Below, in pieces: positions 10,201 through 19,263 of a DNA stretch of 64,000 nucleotides. The DNA comes from Paraburkholderia humisilvae (lineage in GTDB: Bacteria > Pseudomonadota > Gammaproteobacteria > Burkholderiales > Burkholderiaceae), in contig NZ_CADIKH010000013.1 in NCBI RefSeq assembly GCF_902859855.1, forward strand, positions 124,001-188,000, given 5' to 3'. The position numbers were made by a program, and so were the translations under genes. The first letter of the stretch is position 1, and each line of letters opens with the position of its first letter. The notes under the pieces were generated by a model. That model was given only the letters and a program-made list of their open reading frames with translations. It searched no databases and was not told the origin of the DNA.

Positions 10201-10380
10201 ATCTTCGATTTTCGCGCGGTACGCGTCGAGATTCTGCCGGATGCTCGTCGCGCGGATCGTGTGGGCGTCGACGTCGCGTTGCGCGCGGATCTGCGTGTAC
10301 GCAATAAATGCATTGGCGCCGACCGCCGAGGCGACGATCGCGAGGTTGATCAGGAGCCGCTTCGAGAGAATTGGATTCAT
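7246..10380 (-). CDS. Membrane PAS-PAS-LOV-like-GGDEF-EAL cyclic-di-GMP protein
   Basis: A 1044-residue inner-membrane signalling protein. Order: TM helix about 9-28, periplasmic helical segment 30-185, TM 188-207, PAS1 225-345, PAS2 355-470, PAS3 482-600, GGDEF 605-770, EAL about 785-1030. The GGDEF signature is intact (687-691), and the phosphodiesterase has EALVRW and DDFGTGYSS, so both synthesis and hydrolysis of cyclic-di-GMP are possible. PAS3 has the LOV-type motif GQDCRLLQ with the adduct-position Cys528, then NYRKDG and FWNQL (Asn560, Asn570). The conserved LOV glutamine position reads Ile591. The ATG at 10380 is chosen because it puts the first TM helix at the N-terminus. Confidence 0.9.
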   Translation of the reverse strand: MNPILSKRLLINLAIVASAVGANAFIAYTQIRAQRDVDAHTIRATSIRQNLDAYRAKIEDGLALLGRYQTAGVAVPDGAASAMSASMARLEDTLRSQLADDPPMLAMFGTLTADSRVLQKSIEDALSHAQQHATLGVPDDQRVWAATAYTRLGMDVDQLESGLSVLRHREDLALDATLAQSARDTQRATLLLVLTMLAGGALLIYTFGARESKERERLRVVRALRRHDERFRGLFDEHPVPMYIFDRESLRFLAVNAAAVHQYGYSEGEFLEMTIRAIRPSSEIARLESHLQRSEAAPRTGRTVAGIWHHRRKDGSLISADISYHPLTFMSRSAMFVLAADVTDQINAEAEAQRSNQMLETVIDNIPQRVFWKDRESRYLGCNMAFARDAGLAYPEQVVGKTDADLPWREFADDVRLHDAEVIESGVPKMNYEFDMVVDGEYRTTITSKLPFTDSDGRVIGVLGSYTDITQRKRADLALRLQSRALDASVNAILITGPAEGGNVIEYVNPAFKRITGYDPAEVIGQDCRLLQRDDRDQEGVAAIRQALAANREVSAVLRNYRKDGALFWNQLYIAPVPNTDGETTHHIGVINDVTALIRYQEQLEYQANYDSLTRLPNRNLLRDRLQHALVVGQRHQTGLAVVFIDLDGFKNVNDSLGHSVGDRLLAVVADRLARCARATDTVARHGGDEFVVVLSDTSDEQSLIAWMERVRVTISEPVWLDGTELYVGCSMGASLFPQDGDDAETLMKKADLAMYRAKDMGRNTFQFYQPEMNASAGARMNLERRLRRALRDNEFLLHYQPQVDINTGQIVGVEALVRWRDPEVGLVPPSSFIPVAEESGLIGPLSEWVLREACRQNKAWQDEGLPPARVSVNLSARHFQQRNVAKLVKQVLAETGLQPRYLELELTESTIMRNAEEAVTMLNELHALGIGLAIDDFGTGYSSLSYLKRFPVDRLKIDRSFVSDIGVSNDDETITSAIIALAHSLKMQVIAEGVETSAQLDFLKERACDEMQGFFFAKPLPRDAIPQMLQQGVGAVAVAPVSA

Positions 10381-10575
10381 GGGTTCCGAAGGTCGTTCGT
10401 CCTGCGGGCGACGCGCGTCGGCGAATCGATCATTTTTTGCGAGCACGCGGGCGCATCGATCCGGCACCCGATGTGGCACCCGACGTGGCACCTTCACATG
10501 CCAACCCATGGATAACGGCAGCGTTCGGAACGAGTTGAGGGCGGGACGGCAAAAAGCAGAAAAAATGCCGCAAAA

Positions 10576-11052
10576 TCAGCGCGCGAGGCCGAATTCCTTC
10601 ATCGCAGGCACGAAATCGTGATTCCCTTCTGGCTTGCGCGACAGCTTCGCGAGCACGTAGCGCTTGAACGGCTCGAGCTGTGCCCATTGCTCGGTGCTCG
10701 GCGCGACAAGCTGTGCAACGTTTGCCTGATGCACAACGCCGTCCGGCACGGTATCGATGGCGCGCCAGGCGGGCGCATCTTCCGGCGTGAACCAGTCCGG
10801 CTCGACGTTCGCATGGGTGCGCATCATTTCGAAGAGCGCGTGATCGAAGTTCGGCTCGATCGCGGTGTCCTCTTCGACCGGGAAGCGCGCGAGCAGCGTG
10901 CGATCTTCGTGCGGCAGCATCTGCCATTGTGCAAGCGAAATGCGCAGCCCGAAACGATCGAGATTGAAGCGTACGCACATCGGTATGAAGGTCAGATTCT
11001 CCGAAGACTCGACTTCGAAGTGAAACAGCAGAGGCGCTTCGTTCAGTCCCAT
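10576..11052 (-). CDS. Nitrate reductase-associated protein family (Nitr_red_assoc)
   Basis: A soluble 158-residue protein starting MGLNEAPLLFHFEVESS; the longer open frame is rejected because this ATG begins the conserved part. FHFEVESSENLTFIPMCVR plus FNLDRFGLRISLAQWQMLP resembles the small family found mainly in cyanobacteria beside nitrate reductase and molybdopterin genes. No catalytic motif is visible and the biochemical role is not known to me. It is divergent from fdhD, a molybdoenzyme accessory factor, which fits a role around molybdenum/nitrate or formate enzymes. The family match is from memory of the motif and should be confirmed. Confidence 0.6.
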   Translation of the reverse strand: MGLNEAPLLFHFEVESSENLTFIPMCVRFNLDRFGLRISLAQWQMLPHEDRTLLARFPVEEDTAIEPNFDHALFEMMRTHANVEPDWFTPEDAPAWRAIDTVPDGVVHQANVAQLVAPSTEQWAQLEPFKRYVLAKLSRKPEGNHDFVPAMKEFGLAR

Positions 11053-11200
11053 GGCGGATCCTCGGAAGTGGCGGCCGGAAGTGACGGATCGCAAACGGCG
11101 GGCTGCGCTGGCGGCGACCGCCGCGCAAGCAAAGCCGGCTTGAGGTATTTTAGAACCTTATTGGCCACACACCAGCGGCTGGCCACACGAGGAGTCGCGC

Positions 11201-12037
11201 TTGAACCCACTGGAAACCGCCGGCCAGCCCGGCACGATCGAGCAGCCGGTACGCCGGCACCGCGGCGGCGCGATCGAGACCGTCGACGACCACGTCGGCC
11301 AGGAGTGGCCGGTCGCACTCGTGTTCAACGGCATTTCGCATGCGGTGATGATGTGCACGCCACGCGACCTGGAAGCGTTTGCGGTCGGTTTTGCGGTGTC
11401 GGAAGGTATTGTCGATCGCAATGCCGACATTCAGGACATCGAGGTTGAGCTGCACGAAAACGGTAACGCGGACAGCACACTCCCGTATGCGGAAGTGCAG
11501 TTGACGGTCGTGCAACAAGCGTTCGTCGCACTGAAGGAGAAGCGCCGGGCGCTCGCTGGCCGCACCGGTTGCGGCGTGTGCGGCATCGAGAGCATCGACC
11601 TGCTCGATCTGCAGCCCGAGCGCGTGCCCGATACCGGCTTCCTGCAGCGTCTCGCGCCCGACGCCATCGCGCGTGCGGCGCGCGAACTGCCCGCGCATCA
11701 GGCACTGACCCGCCTCACCGGCGGGCTGCACGCCGCCGCGTGGTGCGATGCGACCGGCGCGATCCGCTATGCGTTCGAGGATGTCGGCCGCCACAACGCG
11801 CTCGACAAGCTGATCGGCCAGTTGGTGCTCGACCGCGCGGACACGAAAGACGGCTTCGTGTTCCTGTCGAGCCGCGCAAGCTACGAGCTGGTGCGCAAGG
11901 CGGCGCGCGTCGGCGTGCCGATGCTCGCGACGATCTCGGCGCCGTCGTCTCTGGCGATTGCCATCGCGCGGGAAGCCGGTGTGCGGCTCGTCAGCTTCTG
12001 CCGCGAAAACAGCTACGTCGACTACGACACCGTGTGA
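11201..12037 (+). CDS. fdhD: Formate dehydrogenase accessory sulfurtransferase FdhD
   Basis: FdhD carries sulfur from IscS to the molybdenum cofactor of formate dehydrogenase. The 278-residue product has the catalytic CxxC loop GRTGCGVCGIES (about residues 124-135). GRHNALDKLIG and FLSSRASYELVRKAA are further FdhD hallmarks. The likely start is TTG at 11201, preceded by a GAGGAG ribosome site 7-8 bases upstream; the first ATG lies too deep in the domain. No formate dehydrogenase structural gene is in the window, so its client is elsewhere. Confidence 0.92.
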   Translation: MNPLETAGQPGTIEQPVRRHRGGAIETVDDHVGQEWPVALVFNGISHAVMMCTPRDLEAFAVGFAVSEGIVDRNADIQDIEVELHENGNADSTLPYAEVQLTVVQQAFVALKEKRRALAGRTGCGVCGIESIDLLDLQPERVPDTGFLQRLAPDAIARAARELPAHQALTRLTGGLHAAAWCDATGAIRYAFEDVGRHNALDKLIGQLVLDRADTKDGFVFLSSRASYELVRKAARVGVPMLATISAPSSLAIAIAREAGVRLVSFCRENSYVDYDTV

Positions 12038-12088
12038 CAGGGTGTGACGGATCGCGTCGCCGCGCCGCGCGCCGCAACGGCGCAGGCG

Positions 12089-12853
12089 CTACGAGACGGA
12101 GCGAAAGTCCGGCTTGCGCTTTTCGAAGAACGCGCTGAATGCTTCGCGCGCAGCCGGCGCGAGCAGCATCTTCGCGAAGTGCACGGCCTCTTCGGCCATT
12201 TGCGTGTGCACCTCGTGCTGGCTCGCGCGCTTCATCAGCGACTTGGTCGCGCGCAGCGACGAAGCCGGTAACGCCGCGAGCTTCCGCGCCTGCTGAAACG
12301 CGAATGCATCGACTTCACCGGCTGGCAGCAGCCGGTTCACGAAACCCATCCGCTGCGCTTCCCGCGCGTCGAACGCCTCGCCGAGCAGCAGCTTTTCGGC
12401 TGCGGCCTGATAGCCGGCGACCCGTTGCAACAGCAACGATGACGCCGCTTCCGGACACAGACCGAGCTGCGTGAACGGCAACGCGAATGTCGCCGTATCG
12501 GCTGCATAGACGAGATCGCAATGCAGCAGCATGGTCGTGCCGATGCCGACCGCCACGCCCGCCACCGCCGCGACAAGCGGCTTTTCCGCCGAACTGATCG
12601 CGCGCAGGAAACGGAACACCGGTGCGTCTTCACCGACCGGCGGCGTCTTCAGGAAATCTTCGAGATCATTGCCTGCACTGAAGATGCCCGCGCTGCCTCG
12701 CAGAAGAATGGCATGCACGGCGGCGTCGGCCTGCGCGTCGGCAAGCGCGTCCGCCATCGTCTGATACATCGCGGCGGTGATCGCGTTCTTTCTGGCGGGT
12801 CGGTTGATCGCAATCGTCATCACGCCTTCGGCGCGTTCGACCAGAATGTCCAT
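12089..12853 (-). CDS. Enoyl-CoA hydratase/isomerase family protein
   Basis: A crotonase-fold protein of 254 residues. The oxyanion-hole segments are GIFSAGNDLEDF (about 55-66) and GVAVGIGTTMLLHCDLVYA (about 99-117). Of the two glutamates used for hydration, the region CPEAASSLLL retains one, which is more typical of isomerases or PaaG-like members, so the exact reaction is uncertain. It is the last gene of the tetR-led beta-oxidation operon, 87 bp after the thiolase. Confidence 0.85.
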   Translation of the reverse strand: MDILVERAEGVMTIAINRPARKNAITAAMYQTMADALADAQADAAVHAILLRGSAGIFSAGNDLEDFLKTPPVGEDAPVFRFLRAISSAEKPLVAAVAGVAVGIGTTMLLHCDLVYAADTATFALPFTQLGLCPEAASSLLLQRVAGYQAAAEKLLLGEAFDAREAQRMGFVNRLLPAGEVDAFAFQQARKLAALPASSLRATKSLMKRASQHEVHTQMAEEAVHFAKMLLAPAAREAFSAFFEKRKPDFRSVS

Positions 12854-12940
12854 GCCGTCTCCTGTGCGTGGCTGTGCGTGGCGGTGAAAGAAACGGCGCG
12901 TCGCGTGACTCGCCGTTGCCCTGCGATTAAAAACACGCGA

Positions 12941-14143
12941 TTAAAGGCGCTCGATGATCCCCGCCGCGCCCATGCCGGTGCCGACGCACATCGTCACCAT
13001 CCCATACTTCAAGTTGCGGCGGCGCAGTGCATGCACGACCGTCGAAGCCCGGATCGCGCCGGTCGCACCCAGCGGATGGCCGAGGGCAATCGCGCCGCCG
13101 ATCGGGTTCACCTTTGCCGGATCAAGACCGAGATCCTGGATCACCGCGAGCGATTGCGCGGCAAACGCTTCGTTCAGCTCAATCCAGTCGATGTCATCCT
13201 GCTTGAGACCCGCGGCCTTCAGCGCGGCCGGAATCGCTTCCTTCGGCCCAATGCCCATGATTTCCGGTGGCACGCCGCGCACCGCGAAGCTGACAAAGCG
13301 CGCGAGCGGCGTCAGATTGAACTGCTTGAGCATCTTCTCCGACACGACGATCAGCGCACCGGCGCCATCCGACGTCTGGGAGCTGTTGCCGGCCGTCACC
13401 GACCCCTTGTTCGCAAACACCGGACGCAGCTTCGCGAGCCCTTCGATCGACGTATCCGGGCGCGGACCCTCATCGAGCGACACCTCACGCGTCTTCACGC
13501 GCACTTCGCCGGTCGCGAGATCGGGGAAGCGCTCGACGAGCGTGTACGGCGCGATCTCGTCCTTGAACTCGCCGGCTTGCTGGCCCGCGAGCGCCCGCTG
13601 GTGCGACTGCAATGCGAACTGGTCCTGCGCGTCGCGGCTCACTTTCCAGCGCTCCGCCACACGCTCTGCGGTCAGCCCCATCCCGTACGCAATGCCGACA
13701 TCCTCGCCGCGATCGAAGATATGCGGCGACAGCGACGGTTTATTGCCCATCATCGGCACCATCGTCATCGATTCGCAGCCGCCCGCGATCATCGCATCCG
13801 ATTCGCCAACGCGGATGCGGTCCGCAGCCATCACCAGCGCGGTCAGTCCGGACGCGCAGAAGCGGTTGACCGTCACGCCGCCGACCGTGTTCGGCAAGCC
13901 CGACAGCAGCGCGCCCATGCGCGCGACATTCAGTCCCTGCTCGGCTTCCGGAATCGCACAGCCGACGATCGCATCTTCGATCACGCTCGTATCGAGCCCC
14001 GGCACCTGCGCGACCGCTGCGCGGATCGCGTGCACCAGCAGTTCGTCGGGGCGCGTGTTCTTGAACATGCCGCGCGGCGCCTTGCCGATCGGCGTGCGCG
14101 CCGCGGCGACGATATATGCGTCCTGCAATTGCTTGTTGCTCAT
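12941..14143 (-). CDS. Acetyl-CoA C-acyltransferase (3-ketoacyl-CoA thiolase)
   Basis: A 400-residue thiolase that cleaves 3-ketoacyl-CoA with CoA. The nucleophilic Cys is in VNRFCASGL, the active-site His in GGAIALGHPLGATG, and the second catalytic Cys in MCVGTGMGAAG. NEAFAAQ is also present. The start at MSNKQLQDAY is preceded by an AGGAG-type site, and the longer open frame is non-conserved. It is 23 bp after the bifunctional dehydrogenase/hydratase gene, as in FadN-FadA type operons. Confidence 0.92.
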   Translation of the reverse strand: MSNKQLQDAYIVAAARTPIGKAPRGMFKNTRPDELLVHAIRAAVAQVPGLDTSVIEDAIVGCAIPEAEQGLNVARMGALLSGLPNTVGGVTVNRFCASGLTALVMAADRIRVGESDAMIAGGCESMTMVPMMGNKPSLSPHIFDRGEDVGIAYGMGLTAERVAERWKVSRDAQDQFALQSHQRALAGQQAGEFKDEIAPYTLVERFPDLATGEVRVKTREVSLDEGPRPDTSIEGLAKLRPVFANKGSVTAGNSSQTSDGAGALIVVSEKMLKQFNLTPLARFVSFAVRGVPPEIMGIGPKEAIPAALKAAGLKQDDIDWIELNEAFAAQSLAVIQDLGLDPAKVNPIGGAIALGHPLGATGAIRASTVVHALRRRNLKYGMVTMCVGTGMGAAGIIERL

Positions 14144-14166
14144 GTGATTGCTCCTTGGTCCGCCGC

Positions 14167-16605
14167 TCAGTTGCGCACCGGCTTGCCGGTTTGCAGCATG
14201 CCCATGATCCGTTCCTGCGTCTTTTGCGTGCCGAGCAGTTCGATAAATGCGCGGCGCTCGAGCGTGAGCAGCCACGCTTCGTCGACCATGCTGCCCGCTT
14301 CGACGTCGCCGCCGCAGATCGTTTCGGCGATGCGGCTTGCGATCAGATAATCGTGCTCGCTGATCAAGCGGCCATCGCGCAGATTGACGAGCTGCGCCTT
14401 GATGGTCGAAATGGCCGAGCGACCCGCGACCGGCACCTGTGCGCCGCGCAACGGCGGCCGATAGCCGGCCGCGGACAGGGCGCGCGCTTCCTTCTTCGCC
14501 ACGTCGAGCAGTTCGAACACGTTGAACACGATCGTGTCCGACGGCTTCAGATAGCCCATCGTGCGCGCCTCGAGCGCGGAGCCGGACACTTTCGCGGTCG
14601 CGGCGTTTTCGAACGACTTCTGCAGGAACCTCAGCAGATCACTCGCGCTCGCGCCAACAGCGCTCGCGGCTTCGGCGGCACGCAGCGCGGCCTCCTTGAG
14701 GCCGCCGCCGGCCGGCAGCAGGCCGACACCGACTTCGACGAGACCGACATAGCTTTCGACGTGCGCAACGCGCTTCGCGCTTTGCAGCATCAGCTCGCAG
14801 CCGCCGCCGAGCGCGATACCCGACACGGCCGTCACGACCGGCACGTTCGCGTATTTCACGCGCAGCATTGTCTGCTGGAACTTCTGCACGAACGGCTCGA
14901 TGCCTTTCGCACCGCCCTTCATGAACGCGGGCAGGGCTTCTTCAAGATTCGCGCCCGCGGAGAACGGACCGCCCGGCGTGCCGAGCTTCAGCGAAGTCGG
15001 CTGCCAGATCACCACGCCCTTGTAGTCCTGCTCGGCAAGCTCGATGGCCTGCACGAGGCTGTCGAGCAGCGCCGGTCCCATCGTGTTCATCTTGCTTCTG
15101 AACGACACGATGACGACATCGTTTTCACCCGCGCGGTCGTCGACCCACGCGCGCAGGCCGTCGTTTTCGAACAGTGTTTTGCCGTAGGTCTTCGGGTCGC
15201 GTCCCGCTTCGCCGGCGAGGGGTGCGCGGAACACCTGCTTGTCATATACCGCCAGCGAAGAGCGCGGCGCGAAGCGTTTCGCCGCAGGCGACCACGACCC
15301 TTCGGCGGTGTGCACGCCGCCCTTTTCCGCGACCGCGCCATCGAACACCCACGCCGGCAACGGCGCATTCGACAGCGCCTTGCCCGCCGCGATATCGTCG
15401 CGCACCCATTCGGCGACCTGCTTCCAGCCGGCTGTCTGCCATCCTTCGAACGGACCTTCGTTCCAGCCGAAGCCCCAGCGCACGGCGAAGTCGAGATCGC
15501 GTGCGTTATCTGCGATCGATTCGAGATGCACCGCGATGTAGTGGAACACGTCGCGGAAAATCGCCCACAGAAACTGCGCCTGCTTGTGATCCGATTCGCG
15601 CAGCAGCTTCAGGCGCTCGGCCGGCGGCCGCTTCAGGATGCGGCCGACCAGCTCATCGGCCTTTGCGCCGCTTTCGACGTAATCGCCCGCCTGCGGGTCG
15701 AGCACCTTGATCGTCTTGCCGTCCTTGCGATAGAAGCCCGCGCCGCTCTTCTGGCCGAGCGCGCCCTTCTTCACCAATTCGGCAAGTACCGCGGGCGTCT
15801 CGTAGACCGGAAAGAACGGATCGTCGGCCAGGTTGTCCTGCATCGTTTTGATCACGTGCGCCATCGTGTCGAGACCGACCACGTCCGCGGTGCGGAAGGT
15901 CGCCGACTTCGCGCGGCCAAGGCGGCTGCCGGTCAGGTCGTCGACTTCGTCATAGCGCAGGCCGAACTTCGCGGCCTCGGCGATGGTCGCGAGAATCGAA
16001 AAGATGCCGACGCGGTTGGCGATGAAATTCGGCGTGTCCTTCGCGCGCACGACGCCTTTGCCGACGACGCTGGTCAGGAAGGTTTCGAGCTGGTCGAGAA
16101 TGTCGGGCCGCGTGTGCGTGGTCGGAATCAGTTCGACCAGGTGCATGTAGCGCGGCGGATTGAAGAAGTGCACGCCGCAAAAGCGCGCCTTCAGTTCGTC
16201 GGAGAAGCCTTGCGACAATTCGGTGATCGACAGGCCCGACGTGTTCGACGCGAAGACCGCGTGAGGCGCGAGATGCGGCGACACCTTCCTGTACAGATCG
16301 TGCTTCCAGTCCATCCGCTCGGCGATCGCCTCGATCACGACATCGCATTCGGCAAGCTTCGCGATATCGTCATCGTAGTTCGCGGGCTGGATAAACTGCG
16401 CGTCGTCCTTCACACCGAACGGCGCCGGCGACAGCTTCCTCAGGTTGTCGATCGCCTTCAGCACGATCCCGTTCTTCGGACCTTCCTTGGCCGGCAAGTC
16501 GAATAGCAGCACCGGCACCTTCGCGTTCACGAGGTGCGCGGCGATCTGCGCGCCCATCACGCCGGCGCCGAGCACGGCCACCTTGCGAATGATCAGATTG
16601 CTCAC
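14167..16605 (-). CDS. 3-hydroxyacyl-CoA dehydrogenase / enoyl-CoA hydratase, FadN-like
   Basis: An 812-residue bifunctional beta-oxidation enzyme with the dehydrogenase first. The Rossmann fingerprint GAGVMGAQ is at residues 11-18, the catalytic His is in VHFFNPPRYM, and a C-terminal crotonase-like domain has the ALGGGCELML oxyanion loop. This order is the reverse of classic FadB/FadJ and matches FadN. The start is read as GTG at 16605 (encoding SNLIIRK after Met), with a CGGAG site 8 bases upstream; an in-frame ATG seven codons earlier sits on the far side of that site and is less likely. Confidence 0.9.
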   Translation of the reverse strand: MSNLIIRKVAVLGAGVMGAQIAAHLVNAKVPVLLFDLPAKEGPKNGIVLKAIDNLRKLSPAPFGVKDDAQFIQPANYDDDIAKLAECDVVIEAIAERMDWKHDLYRKVSPHLAPHAVFASNTSGLSITELSQGFSDELKARFCGVHFFNPPRYMHLVELIPTTHTRPDILDQLETFLTSVVGKGVVRAKDTPNFIANRVGIFSILATIAEAAKFGLRYDEVDDLTGSRLGRAKSATFRTADVVGLDTMAHVIKTMQDNLADDPFFPVYETPAVLAELVKKGALGQKSGAGFYRKDGKTIKVLDPQAGDYVESGAKADELVGRILKRPPAERLKLLRESDHKQAQFLWAIFRDVFHYIAVHLESIADNARDLDFAVRWGFGWNEGPFEGWQTAGWKQVAEWVRDDIAAGKALSNAPLPAWVFDGAVAEKGGVHTAEGSWSPAAKRFAPRSSLAVYDKQVFRAPLAGEAGRDPKTYGKTLFENDGLRAWVDDRAGENDVVIVSFRSKMNTMGPALLDSLVQAIELAEQDYKGVVIWQPTSLKLGTPGGPFSAGANLEEALPAFMKGGAKGIEPFVQKFQQTMLRVKYANVPVVTAVSGIALGGGCELMLQSAKRVAHVESYVGLVEVGVGLLPAGGGLKEAALRAAEAASAVGASASDLLRFLQKSFENAATAKVSGSALEARTMGYLKPSDTIVFNVFELLDVAKKEARALSAAGYRPPLRGAQVPVAGRSAISTIKAQLVNLRDGRLISEHDYLIASRIAETICGGDVEAGSMVDEAWLLTLERRAFIELLGTQKTQERIMGMLQTGKPVRN

Positions 16606-16722
16606 GTCGTTTCTCCGGAGAGTCATGCAATGTTGCGCAGGCAAGCCGTGCGAGCGGGTCGGCACGGCTGCCACGCGGCACTATCATCAAAACTGCGGTC
16701 GGAACCGCGGTCCGCACTGCGT

Positions 16723-18510
16723 TCAGAACAGCGCTTCGTCGATTTCCATTAGCGTCTTCGCGCCCGCGCGCGCCGCGCGAATCGTCGACGCGGTTTCAGG
16801 CAGCAGCTTCGCGAAGTAGAAGCGCGCGGTGGCAAGCTTCGCCTTGTAGAAAGGATCGCCGGAGGCTTCCTTGTCGAGCGCAATGCGCGCCATCCGCGCC
16901 CAGAAGTACGAGAACACCAGATGCCCGACCGTGCGCAGGTACGGCACCGCGGCCGCGCCGACCTCGTCCGGATTCTGCATCGCCTTCATGCCGATTTCCA
17001 TCGTCAGCTTCTGGACTTTGTCGGCAATGTCCGCGAGCGGATTGACGAACTCCTGCATCTCGGGCTTCACGCCTTCTTCGTCGATGAAGTCGGTGACGAG
17101 CTTGCCGAACTTCTTCAGCTTCGCACCCATGTCGCCCAGCACTTTGCGGCCAAGCAGATCAAGCGACTGGATCGTGTTGGTGCCTTCGTAAATCATGTTG
17201 ATCCGTGCGTCGCGCACGTATTGCTCCATCCCCCACTCAGCGATGAAGCCGTGGCCGCCATACACCTGCAACGCGAGATTGGTGCCCTCGAACGCATTGT
17301 CAGACAGGAATGCTTTCAGGATCGGCGTGAGCAGCGCGACGAGATCGGCGGCTTCCGCACGAACTGCGTCGTCGCCGTGCGAGGTCTCCTTGTCGATCTG
17401 CAGCGCCGCCCAGTATGAAAACGCGCGTGCGCCTTGTGCGTACGCCTTCTGCGTGAGCAGCATGCGGCGCACGTCCGGATGGACGATGATCGGATCGGCC
17501 GCCTTCTCAGGGGCTTGCGGGCCGCTCAGCGAGCGCATCTGCAGGCGGTCCTTCGCATAGGCGAGCGAGTTCTGGTACGCGACTTCCGTGAGGCCGAGGC
17601 TCTGCATGCCAACACCGAGGCGCGCCGCGTTCATCATCACGAACATCGCGTTGAGCCCTTTGTTGGGCTCGCCAACCAGCCACCCTTTGGCGTTGTCGAG
17701 GTTGATCACGCAGGTCGCATTCGCGTGAATGCCCATCTTGTGCTCGATCGAACCGCACTTCACCGTGTTGCGCTTGCCCGGCTCACCCGCATCGTCCGGC
17801 AGAAACTTTGGCACGACGAAGAGGGAAATGCCTTTCGTGCCTGGCGGCGCGTCAGGCAGACGCGCGAGCACCAGATGCACGATGTTTTCGGCCAGGTCGT
17901 GCTCGCCGCTGGAGATAAAAATCTTGGTGCCGGTAATCGCGTACGAACCATCGCTGTCCGGTTCGGCTTTCGTCCGCAGAATGCCGAGGTCGGTGCCGCA
18001 ATGCGCCTCGGTCAGACACATCGTGCCGGTCCACACGCCCGATACGAGCTTCGGCAGATACGTCTGTTGCAGTTCAGGCGTACCGTGCGCGTGCAGGCAC
18101 TCATACGCGCCGTGCGACAGGCCCGGGTACATCGTCCACGCCTGGTTCGCCGAGTTCAGCATTTCGTAAAGCGCGTTGTTGACGAACTGCGGCAGCCCCT
18201 GGCCACCATACGAAGGATCGCACGCGAGCGCAGGCCAGCCCGCTTCGACGTAGTGTTGATACGCTTGCCGGAAGCCTTCCGGTGTGGTGACGACGCCGTC
18301 ACCTTCGTACTTGCAGCCTTGCTGGTCACCGCGCTGGTTCAGCGGAAACAGCACTTCAGAACAGAACTTGCCGGCCTCTTCGAGCACCTGGTTGATCGTG
18401 TCGGCGTCGAGCTCAGTGTGCTTCGGCATCTGCCTCGCTTCCGCCTCAACGTTCAGCAGCTCGTGCAGCACGAATTGCATATCGCGCAACGGCGCGGCGT
18501 ACTGTCCCAT
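16723..18510 (-). CDS. Acyl-CoA dehydrogenase (long form, with C-terminal extension)
   Basis: A 595-residue flavoprotein catalysing the first oxidation of acyl-CoA. CLTEAHCGTDLG and ITGTKIFISSGEHD line the flavin pocket, and the catalytic Glu lies in MIYEGTNTIQSLDLLGRK. Length near 600 and the extra C-terminal helical domain place it in the PA-type long acyl-CoA dehydrogenases common in beta-proteobacterial fad operons. The start at MGQYAAPLRD (18510) has an upstream GGAGAG. It follows tetR by 60 bp on the same strand and is probably co-transcribed with it. Confidence 0.92.
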   Translation of the reverse strand: MGQYAAPLRDMQFVLHELLNVEAEARQMPKHTELDADTINQVLEEAGKFCSEVLFPLNQRGDQQGCKYEGDGVVTTPEGFRQAYQHYVEAGWPALACDPSYGGQGLPQFVNNALYEMLNSANQAWTMYPGLSHGAYECLHAHGTPELQQTYLPKLVSGVWTGTMCLTEAHCGTDLGILRTKAEPDSDGSYAITGTKIFISSGEHDLAENIVHLVLARLPDAPPGTKGISLFVVPKFLPDDAGEPGKRNTVKCGSIEHKMGIHANATCVINLDNAKGWLVGEPNKGLNAMFVMMNAARLGVGMQSLGLTEVAYQNSLAYAKDRLQMRSLSGPQAPEKAADPIIVHPDVRRMLLTQKAYAQGARAFSYWAALQIDKETSHGDDAVRAEAADLVALLTPILKAFLSDNAFEGTNLALQVYGGHGFIAEWGMEQYVRDARINMIYEGTNTIQSLDLLGRKVLGDMGAKLKKFGKLVTDFIDEEGVKPEMQEFVNPLADIADKVQKLTMEIGMKAMQNPDEVGAAAVPYLRTVGHLVFSYFWARMARIALDKEASGDPFYKAKLATARFYFAKLLPETASTIRAARAGAKTLMEIDEALF

Positions 18511-18569
18511 GTGTCTCTCCAATCCAGAATGTTGGCCCGAGGGCGCCGCCGAGGCGGCAATGCGCGCCG

Positions 18570-19178
18570 CTAACGGCTCGCGCCCTCGCCGCTTTGGTAT
18601 GAAACGATCAGCTTTTCCAGCGCGGCCCACGTCAGGCGCACCGCATCCGGCAGATGCAGAAACCGTGCGTCATGATGCAGACCCAATGTGAAGCTATACA
18701 GCTCGAACAACATCAGTTGCGCATCGGTATCCGCGCGCAGATGGCCTTCGTCGATCGCCTGCGAAATGGCGCGCGTGAGTGCCGCTCGCCACATCGTCAC
18801 GCTCGACACCAGTTGCTCGCGCACCGGGTTGTCCGGCCGGTCGTCATACTCGACCGCGCCGCTGATGTAGATGCAGCCGGTCGTGACTTCCTGGATGCGT
18901 TTTTCGATCCAGCGCGAGATCATCGAGCGCAAACGCGGCAAGCCGCGTGGTTCGCGCAAGCTCGGAAAGAACACCTCGTCTTCGAAACGACGGTGGTATT
19001 CGCGCACGACTTCGACCTGCAGGTCCTCGCGCGATCCGAAATGCGCGAACACCCCGCTCTTGCTCATCTGCATGCGCTCGGCCAGCAAGCCGATCGTCAG
19101 ACCTTCGAGTCCGTCGCGGCTTGCCAGGTCCAGCGCTGCATCGAGAATTGCGGCTCGCGTCTGTTCGCCTTTTCGCAT
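18570..19178 (-). CDS. TetR-family regulator, probable repressor of the beta-oxidation operon
   Basis: A 202-residue TetR protein. The N-terminal helix-turn-helix is at about 23-50 (GLTIGLLAERMQMSKSGVFAHFGSREDL divided by the turn at MSKSG). The C-terminal part is a ligand-binding helical domain with a TetR_C tail. It is the first gene of the operon that continues with acyl-CoA dehydrogenase, FadN-like protein, thiolase and hydratase. A perfect palindrome lies 86 bp upstream. I infer autoregulation and derepression by acyl-CoA or fatty acid, as for PsrA-like TetR proteins. Confidence 0.88.
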   Translation of the reverse strand: MRKGEQTRAAILDAALDLASRDGLEGLTIGLLAERMQMSKSGVFAHFGSREDLQVEVVREYHRRFEDEVFFPSLREPRGLPRLRSMISRWIEKRIQEVTTGCIYISGAVEYDDRPDNPVREQLVSSVTMWRAALTRAISQAIDEGHLRADTDAQLMLFELYSFTLGLHHDARFLHLPDAVRLTWAALEKLIVSYQSGEGASR

Positions 19179-19263
19179 AGCTCTTACCGTCAGATGGGAA
19201 TGAAAAGGAAATCGAACGGCCGTACTATTATTGATGCCGACAGTCCGGGAGACAAGATATTTA

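Noticed and set aside
12089..12474. Short plus-strand frames opposite the enoyl-CoA hydratase gene
   Set aside because: Arginine/alanine-rich shadows with no start signals; the minus-strand gene accounts for the coding signal.
14116..16506. 796-codon open frame on the plus strand opposite the FadN-like gene
   Set aside because: It is the antisense frame of a well-conserved gene; its Arg/His/Ala-rich composition is the usual shadow of high-GC codon use.
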